Assembly (NCBI RefSeq): GCF_014639235.1
Contig: NZ_BMFU01000026.1
Coordinates: 1 to 28,971 of the forward strand
From: Paenibacillus silvae
Lineage (GTDB): Bacteria; Bacillota; Bacilli; Paenibacillales; Paenibacillaceae
Length of the DNA: 28,971 nucleotides
Direction: 5' to 3'
Positions within the stretch are counted from its first letter, which is position 1, and every line of letters starts with the position of its first letter. The position numbers and the translations under genes were made by a program. Shown piece after piece: positions 1-6,152 of the stretch. The notes under the pieces were generated by a model. The model made no database searches and was not told where the DNA came from. It saw only the letters and a list, made by a program, of their open reading frames with translations.

Positions 1-102
1 GGAGGGGTTCCACACGTACCCATCCCGAACACGACCGTTAAGCCCTCTAGCGCCGATGGTACTTGGACCGCAGGGTCCTGGGAGAGTAGGACGCCGCCAA
101 GC
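1..102 (+). rRNA. rrf: 5S ribosomal RNA, 3' portion (5' end outside window)
   Basis: The sequence has the conserved 5S core CCGAACACGACCGTTAAGC, then GCGCCGATGGTACTTGG, then the 3' end GAGAGTAGGACGCCGCCAAGC. This matches the usual Bacillales 5S layout. Roughly the first 15-20 bases are missing at the window edge. A perfect-palindrome terminator follows within a few bases, so this is probably the last gene of an rRNA operon. Confidence 0.96.
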
Positions 103-107
103 AATCT

Positions 108-141
108 AAAGACACACTTGATATCAAGTGTGTCTTTTTTT
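108..141 (+). terminator. Rho-independent terminator of the rRNA operon
   Basis: A perfect 30-bp palindrome (arm AAAGACACACTTGA, mirrored) runs straight into a T tract. It begins six bases after the 5S 3' end, as expected for the end of an rrn operon. Confidence 0.93.
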
Positions 142-262
142 GTTTTATGTTTAAGCTACATTGCATATAAAGAATGGAGTGAAACCCGATAAGTCTTTTC
201 TCGCACTGTATGACATTTCATCAGTATACAAATACAGTTTGATTCCTACGACTTAGTATATT

Positions 263-610
263 TTAAAAATGAATTCGGTAATCTCCACCCCCACCATTAG
301 GCGAATACGCTACGATTTTATGGTAACCATACAGATTCCCTAAAGTGATGGTTTTCGTTGTCAAGTCTGATGCGATTACTCGTCCATCACCTTTCAAATT
401 TCCACTCATATCTTCAACTTTAAAGACATATTCTCCAGTTGTTCGAGGAAGAAAAGTAAACGTGACATTCCCGCTTAAATATATATCTGTTGAGTAACCC
501 CCATCGAAATACTCTACTAAATAGTTCTGGGCAAAAATACTAGCTTCTTGTTCCTGTTTTATCTGAGCATCTTGTGAAGGAATTGCAGGGGGAGACGTTT
601 CATCAGCCAA
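263..610 (-). CDS. small secreted-type protein of unknown function, apparent frameshift in signal peptide
   Basis: I do not recognise a family. The open frame gives about 115 residues: a Gln/Glu-rich N-terminus, then a stretch rich in aromatic residues, Gly and Thr that looks like a small beta-sandwich, ending in a GGGG run and DYRIHF. Its only start is a TTG at 610 without a ribosome binding site. Upstream in the same frame lies a signal-peptide-like segment (LSLLLASVPAVLA, cleavage expected near ALA-DE), but it is closed by a TGA at 671-673. A good ribosome binding site (AAAAGGAGATG) and GTG start lie at 672-674, one base out of frame. Removing one A from the A6 run after that GTG would give VKN followed by the signal peptide and mature protein. 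The gene is therefore either a fresh pseudogene, a sequencing error or a phase-variable gene. Confidence 0.6.
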   Translation of the reverse strand: MADETSPPAIPSQDAQIKQEQEASIFAQNYLVEYFDGGYSTDIYLSGNVTFTFLPRTTGEYVFKVEDMSGNLKGDGRVIASDLTTKTITLGNLYGYHKIVAYSPNGGGGDYRIHF

Positions 611-674
611 TACTGCTGGAACAGATGCTAGGAGCAGAGAGAGCTGAAATTGTAGTTTTTTGATATTTTTTCAC

Positions 675-1188
675 ATCAAACATCTCCTTTTCATTTATAA
701 AAATTGAGATAAATCATACTCCCAATAGCTTTCCTCACAGTCATTTCCTAGGATAAAAGTGAGGGGAGATCTGGCACCGTATTAGTTTGACAATAAAACC
801 ATACTTTATTTAACAAATTTATATACTATTTTTGTTAAATATATACTTTATTCATATATCATTCACAATCTCTATAGCTTTAGGTTCCAAGTTGCTGTTA
901 ATAGTAATAAACGGTGCGTTATTTGGTTCTGATTAGATTTACTATAAGCATCCAAAAAACCTGCCCAATCTATGTAGACCAAGCAGGGCTATATCTATAT
1001 ACGTTAATTTAAAATCTATTATGTGTACTCAGGATCTAACCTGCTTATCGGATAAGTAAGGGTATAATACACGGCTATAGCTGTTAGTTCAGACAGCGGT
1101 ACGGCAAGCCACACACCCGGCGTATTCCGTGTGTTTGGACATGCTATTTTTTATTTTCGCTAAAATATAAAATTAGTGTGTAAATTAG
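675..1188. other. intergenic stretch, no convincing gene
   Basis: This AT-rich spacer lies between the small secreted protein and the sigma-factor gene. No open frame here has a ribosome binding site. It contains a possible minus-strand terminator (954-988), an isolated TATAAT at 1063-1068 without a good -35 box, and a weak ACACAC/GTGTGT hairpin near 1109-1134. Confidence 0.5.
954..988 (-). terminator. possible orphan minus-strand terminator
   Basis: Read on the minus strand, CCTGC and GCAGG arms flank an 18-nt loop and are followed by a run of six T. No minus-strand gene ends here, so it may be a remnant or chance. Confidence 0.35.
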
Positions 1189-1217
1189 GGAACCAAGTGA
1201 CAACTGAGTTAGTCTTA
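1189..1217 (+). promoter_or_regulatory. candidate ECF-type autoregulatory promoter
   Basis: GGAACC at 1189-1194, a 17-base spacer and GTCTTA at 1212-1217 resemble the GGAAC / GTC layout of ECF sigma promoters. It lies just upstream of the ECF sigma gene. ECF genes are commonly self-transcribed; the assignment here is inference. Confidence 0.4.
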
Positions 1218-1237
1218 TTAAGTGAGGTGAGCTTTCG

Positions 1238-1819
1238 TTGGACTATTCATTTCTGGCAGAGGCCCAGAACATCGACAATGACACACTTGCCAGCTTGATG
1301 GACGATTACGGCAATGATGTATGGAATTATGTTTATTTTTTAACTAGAAATATGGAGCAGGCAGATGATTTGTCACAGGAAGTGTTTGTCCGGGCATACA
1401 CAGGGATCGCAAACTATCGGGGAGATTGCTCGATCAAGACATGGTTGCTGACGATCACCAGAAATACGACATTTACATATCGCAAATCCCGATTTTTTCG
1501 AAGCAGTTTATGGGGAGAGACGTTATCACTGGACTCGGAATCGCCAAGCCCTGGTTTAAGACAGATGATGCCACAAAAATCAGCTTCCCACCCGTCTGCG
1601 GAAGTGGAGGTTATACGTAAAGCGCGTATGCATGAAATCTGGAATATCGTACTGGCGCTGCCGGAGAAGTTTCGGGAGATTCTTTTACTGCATGTGAGGT
1701 ATGAACTTACAACCGTGGAGATTGCAGACATGTTAGGCATCAGTCAAGGTACGGTCAAATCGCGGTTATCCAGAGCTAAAAATAAGGTGCGCAAGCAGTG
1801 GGAGGAGATGATCGAATGA
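1238..1819 (+). CDS. ECF (extracytoplasmic function) RNA polymerase sigma factor
   Basis: The 193-residue protein has the two-domain ECF layout. Region 2 covers about residues 20-90 and contains DDLSQEVFVRAYTGIANYRG and IKTWLLTITRNT. Region 4 covers about 130-185 and contains LPEKFREILLLHVRYELTT and the helix-turn-helix IADMLGISQGTVKSRLSRAK. It directs core RNA polymerase to a small regulon, usually in response to envelope stress. The start is TTG at 1238, supported by AGTGAGGTGAG upstream. Its stop overlaps the next gene's start (ATGA at 1816-1819), so the two are translationally coupled, the usual arrangement for a sigma factor and its anti-sigma factor. The exact ECF group is not assigned. 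Confidence 0.93.
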   Translation: MDYSFLAEAQNIDNDTLASLMDDYGNDVWNYVYFLTRNMEQADDLSQEVFVRAYTGIANYRGDCSIKTWLLTITRNTTFTYRKSRFFRSSLWGETLSLDSESPSPGLRQMMPQKSASHPSAEVEVIRKARMHEIWNIVLALPEKFREILLLHVRYELTTVEIADMLGISQGTVKSRLSRAKNKVRKQWEEMIE

Positions 1820-3189
1820 AACATGAGGATGCGAAGTGGGAAGAGGAAATTCGTAAAGGGCCATTTGCGGCGTCTCCTTTTACAGAAGAACATAAATATC
1901 ATGTGATGCAGCGAGTGGAAAGAATACAATCGGCGATCAGTGAAGAAAAGAAAATAAGCCGATCAGCTTCAGCATGGAGCCGGTTGGGTTTATCCAGAAG
2001 ATCTGCAGATAGAGTTACCGATAAAACCAACTATGAAACAACCAATAGAGCTATTAAATCAACGATAAATACAACGCAAGATGTATCAAGCCATAAGCGT
2101 CTTAGCAAAATCCATAGAGGTATCCTTGCTGCAAGTATGGGCGTACTGGTGATTGCAGGCGGTATGTTCCTGTGGAACTGGGATGACGGACAACTGGCTC
2201 AACCGTTCATAGAACAGATTCATCCGGCTTCGGCGCTGCTGTTCTCAGATCACTTGAATGTGGATATACTCACCGATAAAATGAAAAAAAATATTGCAGT
2301 AACGCTGAGAGATGATCTGGGCAAACAACTGCGTATTACCAAGGTGCAGGAGCTGCCGGTGTCTGGCCGGATTTACATTGAGGCAGGTCAGGAGAAGGAT
2401 GCGGATTACGCCCAAATCTGGCTGGATGCCAAGACAGGGAATCTTCGTGAAGTGCAGATGAGGGCCGAGCTGCAGCCGAGTAAGCTGGAGCATCGGTATT
2501 TACGTCAAGTTCCATCACTTCTGGAGAGCATCGGCAGCATTCCAACGCTTAAACCTGAGCGGGTTAAAAGATTGGTGAATATGAAGCAGGGGGAAGTCGT
2601 GCCAACGGTCTATACTGTATTGGAGTTAGGCGATGATATCAGCTACGGAGGGATTACCTGGAAGCAGGATAAGGCACTCTCCGTTGCGGGAGAGCTAAGA
2701 TCCGATCAGATACCTCAAACAGCACTTGCGCATGCCAAGAAAGCAATAGGGGCATTCTCAGGTAAGCCTAACTTATATCTGGAACACGCTAGTCGAGATA
2801 AAGATGATGAGATTGGAGAAGATTCAACTTTCTTCTCTTTTAATGATAATTATTTTGTGAAAATCACAGAAACATCAAATGGACGGAGATTCATCGTGGC
2901 AGATGCTAATGATTATGGGCAGCCGCAAATAAGCAGCCCCGAACAAATGGAGGCTTATCAGGAGCGATTACTGAATATGGAAGAGAGCCTTCTTAGAAAA
3001 GAGATCGGCCCGTTTTTGAGTGTTATTTTCAAAGTTGACCTAGAAGACTATAAGCTGCACAGAAATCCTGAGGATTTGGGTACAGTTATATTTAAGCGTA
3101 ATGCAGATCAGGATGTTTTTCAGGTTCGATATAAGGAAGATGGCCGTGTTACTATGGTCACTAGAGAAGAGCCTACTTCCAAACAGTGA
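1816..3189 (+). CDS. membrane anti-sigma factor-like protein
   Basis: Predicted partner of the ECF sigma factor at 1238. ATG at 1816 is chosen because it overlaps the sigma stop and has GGAGGAG upstream, giving about 457 residues. The first 100 or so residues are charged and would be cytoplasmic. One membrane segment follows at about residues 102-121 (ILAASMGVLVIAGGMFLW). The rest, about 335 residues, would be outside the cell and has alternating beta-like segments. An inhibitory domain, one membrane helix and an external sensor domain fit a membrane-bound anti-sigma factor. I see no HXXXCXXC zinc motif of the ZAS type, so the inhibitory mechanism is not evident. The external part is much longer than in common anti-sigma factors. 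Confidence 0.72.
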   Translation: MKHEDAKWEEEIRKGPFAASPFTEEHKYHVMQRVERIQSAISEEKKISRSASAWSRLGLSRRSADRVTDKTNYETTNRAIKSTINTTQDVSSHKRLSKIHRGILAASMGVLVIAGGMFLWNWDDGQLAQPFIEQIHPASALLFSDHLNVDILTDKMKKNIAVTLRDDLGKQLRITKVQELPVSGRIYIEAGQEKDADYAQIWLDAKTGNLREVQMRAELQPSKLEHRYLRQVPSLLESIGSIPTLKPERVKRLVNMKQGEVVPTVYTVLELGDDISYGGITWKQDKALSVAGELRSDQIPQTALAHAKKAIGAFSGKPNLYLEHASRDKDDEIGEDSTFFSFNDNYFVKITETSNGRRFIVADANDYGQPQISSPEQMEAYQERLLNMEESLLRKEIGPFLSVIFKVDLEDYKLHRNPEDLGTVIFKRNADQDVFQVRYKEDGRVTMVTREEPTSKQ

Positions 3190-3297
3190 ATATAAATACT
3201 AAACTAATATCAGGTGTTTGTGATTCAAGCGAGCATTATAGAGCTAGTTTCTGTTTTGATTAGTTTATATTTAAATACAGATAAAGGACGTGGGAGA

Positions 3298-3975
3298 ATG
3301 GATAATACTGAACGTGCCAAGAGAAAAGAAGAGATTTTGCAGGCATTCCAATTCCGTCATGCAACGAAACAATTTGATGTATCGCGTAAAATAACAGAAG
3401 AGGACTTTGCGTTTATTCTGGAGACAGGCCGTTTATCACCAAGTTCCATTGGATTCGAGCCATGGAAGTTTCTGATCGTGCAAAATCCGGAATTCCGTCA
3501 GCGGTTATCCGAGGTATCCTCCGGTGCACAGAAGCAGCTGGCAACAGCCAGCCATTTTATCGTTATTTTGGCCCGGACGGATGCAAGCTACAACTCGCCT
3601 TATGCAGAATACATGCTGAAAGAGATCAAGGGTATGCCCGATGATGTATTTGAGCTGACGAGTGCGGCTTTCGGCAAGTTCCAGAACAATCAGGGTTTGC
3701 TGCAAAATCCAAAAACGTTGCTGGACTGGGCCTCCAAGCAGACATACATTGCATTGAGCAATATGATGACTGCTGCGGCTCAGATTGGCATTGATTCATG
3801 TCCAATTGAGGGCTTCAACTATGCCGAGGTGCATCGTATTCTGGAGGAAGCCGGGCTGCTGGAGAACGGTGCATGGGATGTTTCGGTCATGGCTGCTTTT
3901 GGTTATCGTGCGGCGGAGCCCCCTCGGGAGAAATCACGCAAGTCTATTGAGCAGATTACACAATGGATTGAATAA
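3298..3975 (+). CDS. nitroreductase-family NAD(P)H-dependent FMN oxidoreductase
   Basis: The 225-residue protein matches the nitroreductase fold in length and motifs. The N-terminal FRHATKQFD carries the FMN-phosphate-binding Arg/His/Lys found in NfsB-type enzymes. LETGRLSPSSIGFEPWKFLIV is the flavin and substrate pocket, and IALSNMMTAAAQIGIDSCPIEGF lies at the dimer interface. Such soluble enzymes reduce nitroaromatics, quinones and other electrophiles. ATG at 3298 is preferred over the upstream in-frame start at 3214 because AAAGGACGTGGGAGA sits just before it and homology-like sequence begins there. No terminator separates it from the anti-sigma gene, so some read-through is possible. It belongs functionally with the redox genes at 4121-7193. 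Confidence 0.9.
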   Translation: MDNTERAKRKEEILQAFQFRHATKQFDVSRKITEEDFAFILETGRLSPSSIGFEPWKFLIVQNPEFRQRLSEVSSGAQKQLATASHFIVILARTDASYNSPYAEYMLKEIKGMPDDVFELTSAAFGKFQNNQGLLQNPKTLLDWASKQTYIALSNMMTAAAQIGIDSCPIEGFNYAEVHRILEEAGLLENGAWDVSVMAAFGYRAAEPPREKSRKSIEQITQWIE

Positions 3976-4007
3976 GCATTACTAAACGCAACCAGCGAAA
4001 CGAAACG

Positions 4008-4049
4008 CAGCTCTTGTTCGCATGCCGTCGTGTATGGAAACAAGAGCTG
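4008..4049 (+). terminator. hairpin after nitroreductase gene
   Basis: A perfect 11-bp inverted repeat (CAGCTCTTGTT / AACAAGAGCTG) has a 20-nt loop. The following T content is poor (TCTGTGTAT), so termination would be weak. Confidence 0.6.
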
Positions 4050-4085
4050 TCTGTGTATACATAGTCATGCATTCTAAAAAAGCAG

Positions 4086-4114
4086 TTGAAAATACATAGA
4101 CATCTATGTATAAT
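4086..4114 (+). promoter_or_regulatory. sigma-A promoter of the MarR gene with operator in its spacer
   Basis: TTGAAA at 4086-4091 and TATAAT at 4109-4114 are separated by exactly 17 bases. A dyad with 9-bp arms (ATACATAGA, CA, TCTATGTAT; 4092-4111) fills the spacer, so a bound dimer would block polymerase. The predicted start of transcription is at about 4121. Confidence 0.8.
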
Positions 4115-4120
4115 GAAGTT

Positions 4121-4543
4121 ATGTTAAAATACAACGCATTTGCAATGATTGCACGGATCAGGGATCACGTGAACAAACGCATTGTTCATGAACTTGAGCA
4201 GCATGAGGTTACCGGAATTGTTCCTTCTCATGGAGATGTTCTGATGTTTCTGTACCGTGAAGAGACGTTATCCATTAAAATGCTGGCAGAACGTGTGCAG
4301 CGAACGCAGCCCACAGTTACGGTGCTTGTGAACAAGCTGGAGAAGCTGGGATATGTGGAACGCAGCAAGAGCGCTGATGACAGCAGAGTAACCATGATTC
4401 GTCTGACGGAACAAGGAAAGCGGCTGGAGCCGATTTTCCGCGAAGTGTCAGATCAGATCAACCAGATCATCTATGCTGATCTGTCCGAAGAACAATCAGA
4501 GCAATTGGAGCAGTTACTGTCCATGATAGTGAGACGGCTATAA
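4121..4543 (+). CDS. MarR-family transcriptional regulator
   Basis: The protein of about 140 residues has a MarR winged helix. LSIKMLAERVQRTQPTVTVL forms the recognition helix-turn-helix, and RSKSADDSRVTMIRLTEQG is the beta-wing with the conserved DxR. N- and C-terminal helices would form the dimer. It probably represses itself and the oxidoreductase gene at 4908, because the same CATAGA-N2-TCTATG dyad lies in both promoters. The start is uncertain: an in-frame ATG at 4106 lies inside the -10/operator region and would not be transcribed from this promoter, whereas ATG at 4121 is at the predicted +1. There is no ribosome binding site for either. No conserved sensing cysteine is visible, so the inducer is not indicated. 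Confidence 0.88.
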   Translation: MLKYNAFAMIARIRDHVNKRIVHELEQHEVTGIVPSHGDVLMFLYREETLSIKMLAERVQRTQPTVTVLVNKLEKLGYVERSKSADDSRVTMIRLTEQGKRLEPIFREVSDQINQIIYADLSEEQSEQLEQLLSMIVRRL

Positions 4544-4575
4544 CTATAACTTTATAACCGTCTTGCCAGCTCGTT

Positions 4576-4616
4576 CTTCTGCCTGATTTTTATAGGAGAG
4601 CAGAAGGTATTTTTTT
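4576..4616 (+). terminator. Rho-independent terminator of the MarR gene
   Basis: CTTCTGC and GCAGAAG arms are followed by GTA and a run of seven T. It separates the marR transcript from the next promoter. Confidence 0.8.
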
Positions 4617-4625
4617 AAGCTTTTG

Positions 4626-4645
4626 CATAGATATCTATGTATAAT
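4626..4645 (+). promoter_or_regulatory. promoter with MarR-type operator before the NQO-type oxidoreductase
   Basis: The perfect 14-bp palindrome CATAGATATCTATG (4626-4639) abuts TATAAT (4640-4645). The operator-to-TATAAT spacing is the same as at the marR promoter (TCTATGTATAAT in both). The -35 region is poor. The leader from here to the ATG at 4908 is about 255 nt. Confidence 0.68.
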
Positions 4646-4735
4646 TAAACGGCCGCTTAGCCAGAGTTTTAGAAAACCAAGAATTAATATTGTTAACTAT
4701 ATAAGTTGAACTATTTATTTACACGTGAACGGAGA

Positions 4736-4860
4736 GGACAGAAAAAACCTGAAAAAGCGGAGCGGTCGCCTTTATCACCGGATTTTTCCCTTTGGAAAAG
4801 GGGAATCCAAAAAATCTGGGGATAACAGCGATTGGAAGGTTGTTCTGTCATCGGAGTGGA
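4736..4860 (+). ncRNA. candidate structured 5'-leader RNA element (copy A)
   Basis: Two hairpins can be drawn. A long one pairs CCGGATTTTT (4778-4787) with AAAAATCTGG (4810-4819), with an inner CCCTTT/AAAAGGGG stem. A shorter one pairs AACAGC (4824-4829) with GGTTGTT (4838-4844). The same order of motifs occurs at 20945-21095 before an unrelated gene. It ends about 35 nt before the ribosome binding site of the oxidoreductase gene. It is not a riboswitch class I recognise. Confidence 0.5.
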
Positions 4861-4907
4861 TTGTGTAAATCTTTAGTACAACTTAACTAATAAGGAGGAA
4901 TATATTT

Positions 4908-5489
4908 ATGAAACATCTTATCGTCTACGCACACCCACACACAGACAGCTTTAACAACGCCATCCTGAATACTGCTGTAACTGCTTTGGAGGCAGAAGGT
5001 CATGAGGTTGTTGTACGTGATCTGTATCAGCTGGGCTTCCAGCCGGTGCTTACGGAGGCCGATACAGCTTCCATGCGTGCAGGACAGACTCCGCAGGATA
5101 TCGCAGCAGAACAGCAGTATGTGACAGAGGCGGATGCACTTACGTTCATCTATCCGATCTGGTGGACAGGTCTGCCAGCAATTTTGAAAGGCTATGTTGA
5201 CCGGGTGTTCGCTTACGGCTTCGCTTATGCATCAGGTCCAGCAGGGATCGAGAAGCTTCTGACTGGCAAAAAAGGTCTGATGATCAGCACACACGGAACA
5301 CCAAAGGATGTGTATGATCAGATCGGAATGACCAATGCACTGAAGCTGACTTCGGACACAGGTATCTTTGACTTTGTAGGCATTGAGCCAGTGGATCATC
5401 TGCTCTTCGGCGGTATTGGATATCTTGATGCTGCCGCATACCAGGCGATGCTGGATGAAGTGAAACAGGCGGTAACAACCCGTTTCTGA
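4908..5489 (+). CDS. NAD(P)H oxidoreductase, flavodoxin-like fold (NQO/MdaB-type)
   Basis: The 193-residue protein is of the Flavodoxin_2 family. It opens with MKHLIVYAHPHTDSFN, the flavin phosphate-binding loop after beta-1. YPIWWTGLPAILKGYVDRVF is the diagnostic NQO-family motif covering the flavin ring pocket and dimer contact, and GKKGLMISTHGTP is the next beta strand and loop. Such enzymes carry out two-electron reduction of quinones, avoiding radical formation. ATG at 4908 has an excellent site (AATAAGGAGGAATAT). It is monocistronic, bounded by the 5516-5549 terminator, and its promoter carries the same dyad as the upstream marR gene, so MarR control is likely. Confidence 0.92.
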   Translation: MKHLIVYAHPHTDSFNNAILNTAVTALEAEGHEVVVRDLYQLGFQPVLTEADTASMRAGQTPQDIAAEQQYVTEADALTFIYPIWWTGLPAILKGYVDRVFAYGFAYASGPAGIEKLLTGKKGLMISTHGTPKDVYDQIGMTNALKLTSDTGIFDFVGIEPVDHLLFGGIGYLDAAAYQAMLDEVKQAVTTRF

Positions 5490-5515
5490 GATAGAAGCAG
5501 CGAAGCTGAAATACC

Positions 5516-5549
5516 AGGCCGGCTCTTGAGGAGTCGGCTTTGTTTATTT
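5516..5549 (+). terminator. Rho-independent terminator of the NQO-type gene
   Basis: AGGCCGGCTC and GAGTCGGCTT form a 10-bp stem with G-T wobbles around TTGAG, followed by TGTTTATTT. Confidence 0.8.
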
Positions 5550-5556
5550 CTGGCGT

Positions 5557-5585
5557 TTGGCAAAAGGATCAAAAGGGGGTATAAT
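5557..5585 (+). promoter_or_regulatory. sigma-A promoter of the ArsR-type gene
   Basis: TTGGCA (5557-5562), 17 bases, TATAAT (5580-5585). The start codon at 5592 begins seven bases after the -10 box, at the predicted +1. Confidence 0.75.
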
Positions 5586-5591
5586 CGAGCC

Positions 5592-5903
5592 ATGGAACCT
5601 ATACTCATATTCAAAGCATTATCGAACGAGACGCGCAGACAGATTCTGCTGTGGCTGAAAAACCCGGAGCAGCATTTCTCTCCGCTCGAGCTGTCCCAGC
5701 ATCCGGATGGCGGAAAGAGCGGCATATGTGTGGGCACGATTCAACTGAAGGCAGGACTGGCTCAGTCCGTGATCTCCAGTTATTTGTTAACGATGCTCAA
5801 GGCAGGACTGCTGTTATCGGAACGCAGAGGACAATGGACGTACTATCGCCGTAACGAGGAAACGATACAGGCGTTTGCGGAGTACGTACGGCACGAGTTA
5901 TAA
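5592..5903 (+). CDS. ArsR-family winged-helix transcriptional regulator
   Basis: The protein of about 103 residues has the ArsR start ILIFKALSNETRRQILLWL, a middle insertion HPDGGKSGICVGTIQLKAG, the recognition helix QSVISSYLLTMLKAGLL and the wing SERRGQWTYYRRNEETIQAF. It lacks the ELCVxD metal site and the alpha-5 Asp/His pattern, so it is probably not a metal sensor; a single Cys at about residue 47 could sense thiol-reactive compounds (inference). ATG at 5592 is the sensible start because an upstream in-frame ATG at 5526 lies 5' of the promoter. There is no properly spaced ribosome binding site. It likely controls the flavin oxidoreductase at 6153, whose promoter region has its own dyad. 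Confidence 0.87.
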   Translation: MEPILIFKALSNETRRQILLWLKNPEQHFSPLELSQHPDGGKSGICVGTIQLKAGLAQSVISSYLLTMLKAGLLLSERRGQWTYYRRNEETIQAFAEYVRHEL

Positions 5904-5978
5904 GCCGGATGCCGGAACGGAAGTCAGGATGCAATTGCAGCAAGCAGGAATTCCGTCCGGATGTGAACGGCTTTACTT
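5903..5978 (+). terminator. long hairpin, probable terminator of the ArsR-type gene
   Basis: Outer arms AGCCG / CGGCT and inner arms CCGGAACGGAA (5912-5922) / TTCCGTCCGG (5951-5960) form a long branched stem. It is followed by TTACTT, a weak T tract. Confidence 0.5.
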
Positions 5979-6105
5979 AATCATTTAACATCACCGTTTT
6001 AGTCTGCTTCCATCGATGTCACGGACGGATGTGGGATGTAATGTGCATGAGCTGGAACTGGAGCAAGCCTCGAGCTAAAGTTTATTTTTTATCTTTTTAC
6101 ATCTA

Positions 6106-6131
6106 TATATCTGGATATACAAAAATATAAT
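6106..6131 (+). promoter_or_regulatory. dyad and -10 box upstream of the LLM oxidoreductase
   Basis: TATATC-TG-GATATA (6106-6119) is a perfect 6-bp-arm dyad, followed by TATAAT at 6126-6131. The only good -35 (TTTACA at 6096-6101) is 24 bases from it, too far for normal use, so the dyad occupies an overlong spacer. It could be the operator for the ArsR-type regulator at 5592. Confidence 0.5.
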
Positions 6132-6152
6132 CATAGAGGAGCATCATTATAC

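Noticed and set aside
180..207. Third SigW-type promoter (TGAAAC at 180)
   Set aside because: The -10 position reads CGCACT instead of CGTA, and no plus-strand gene follows.
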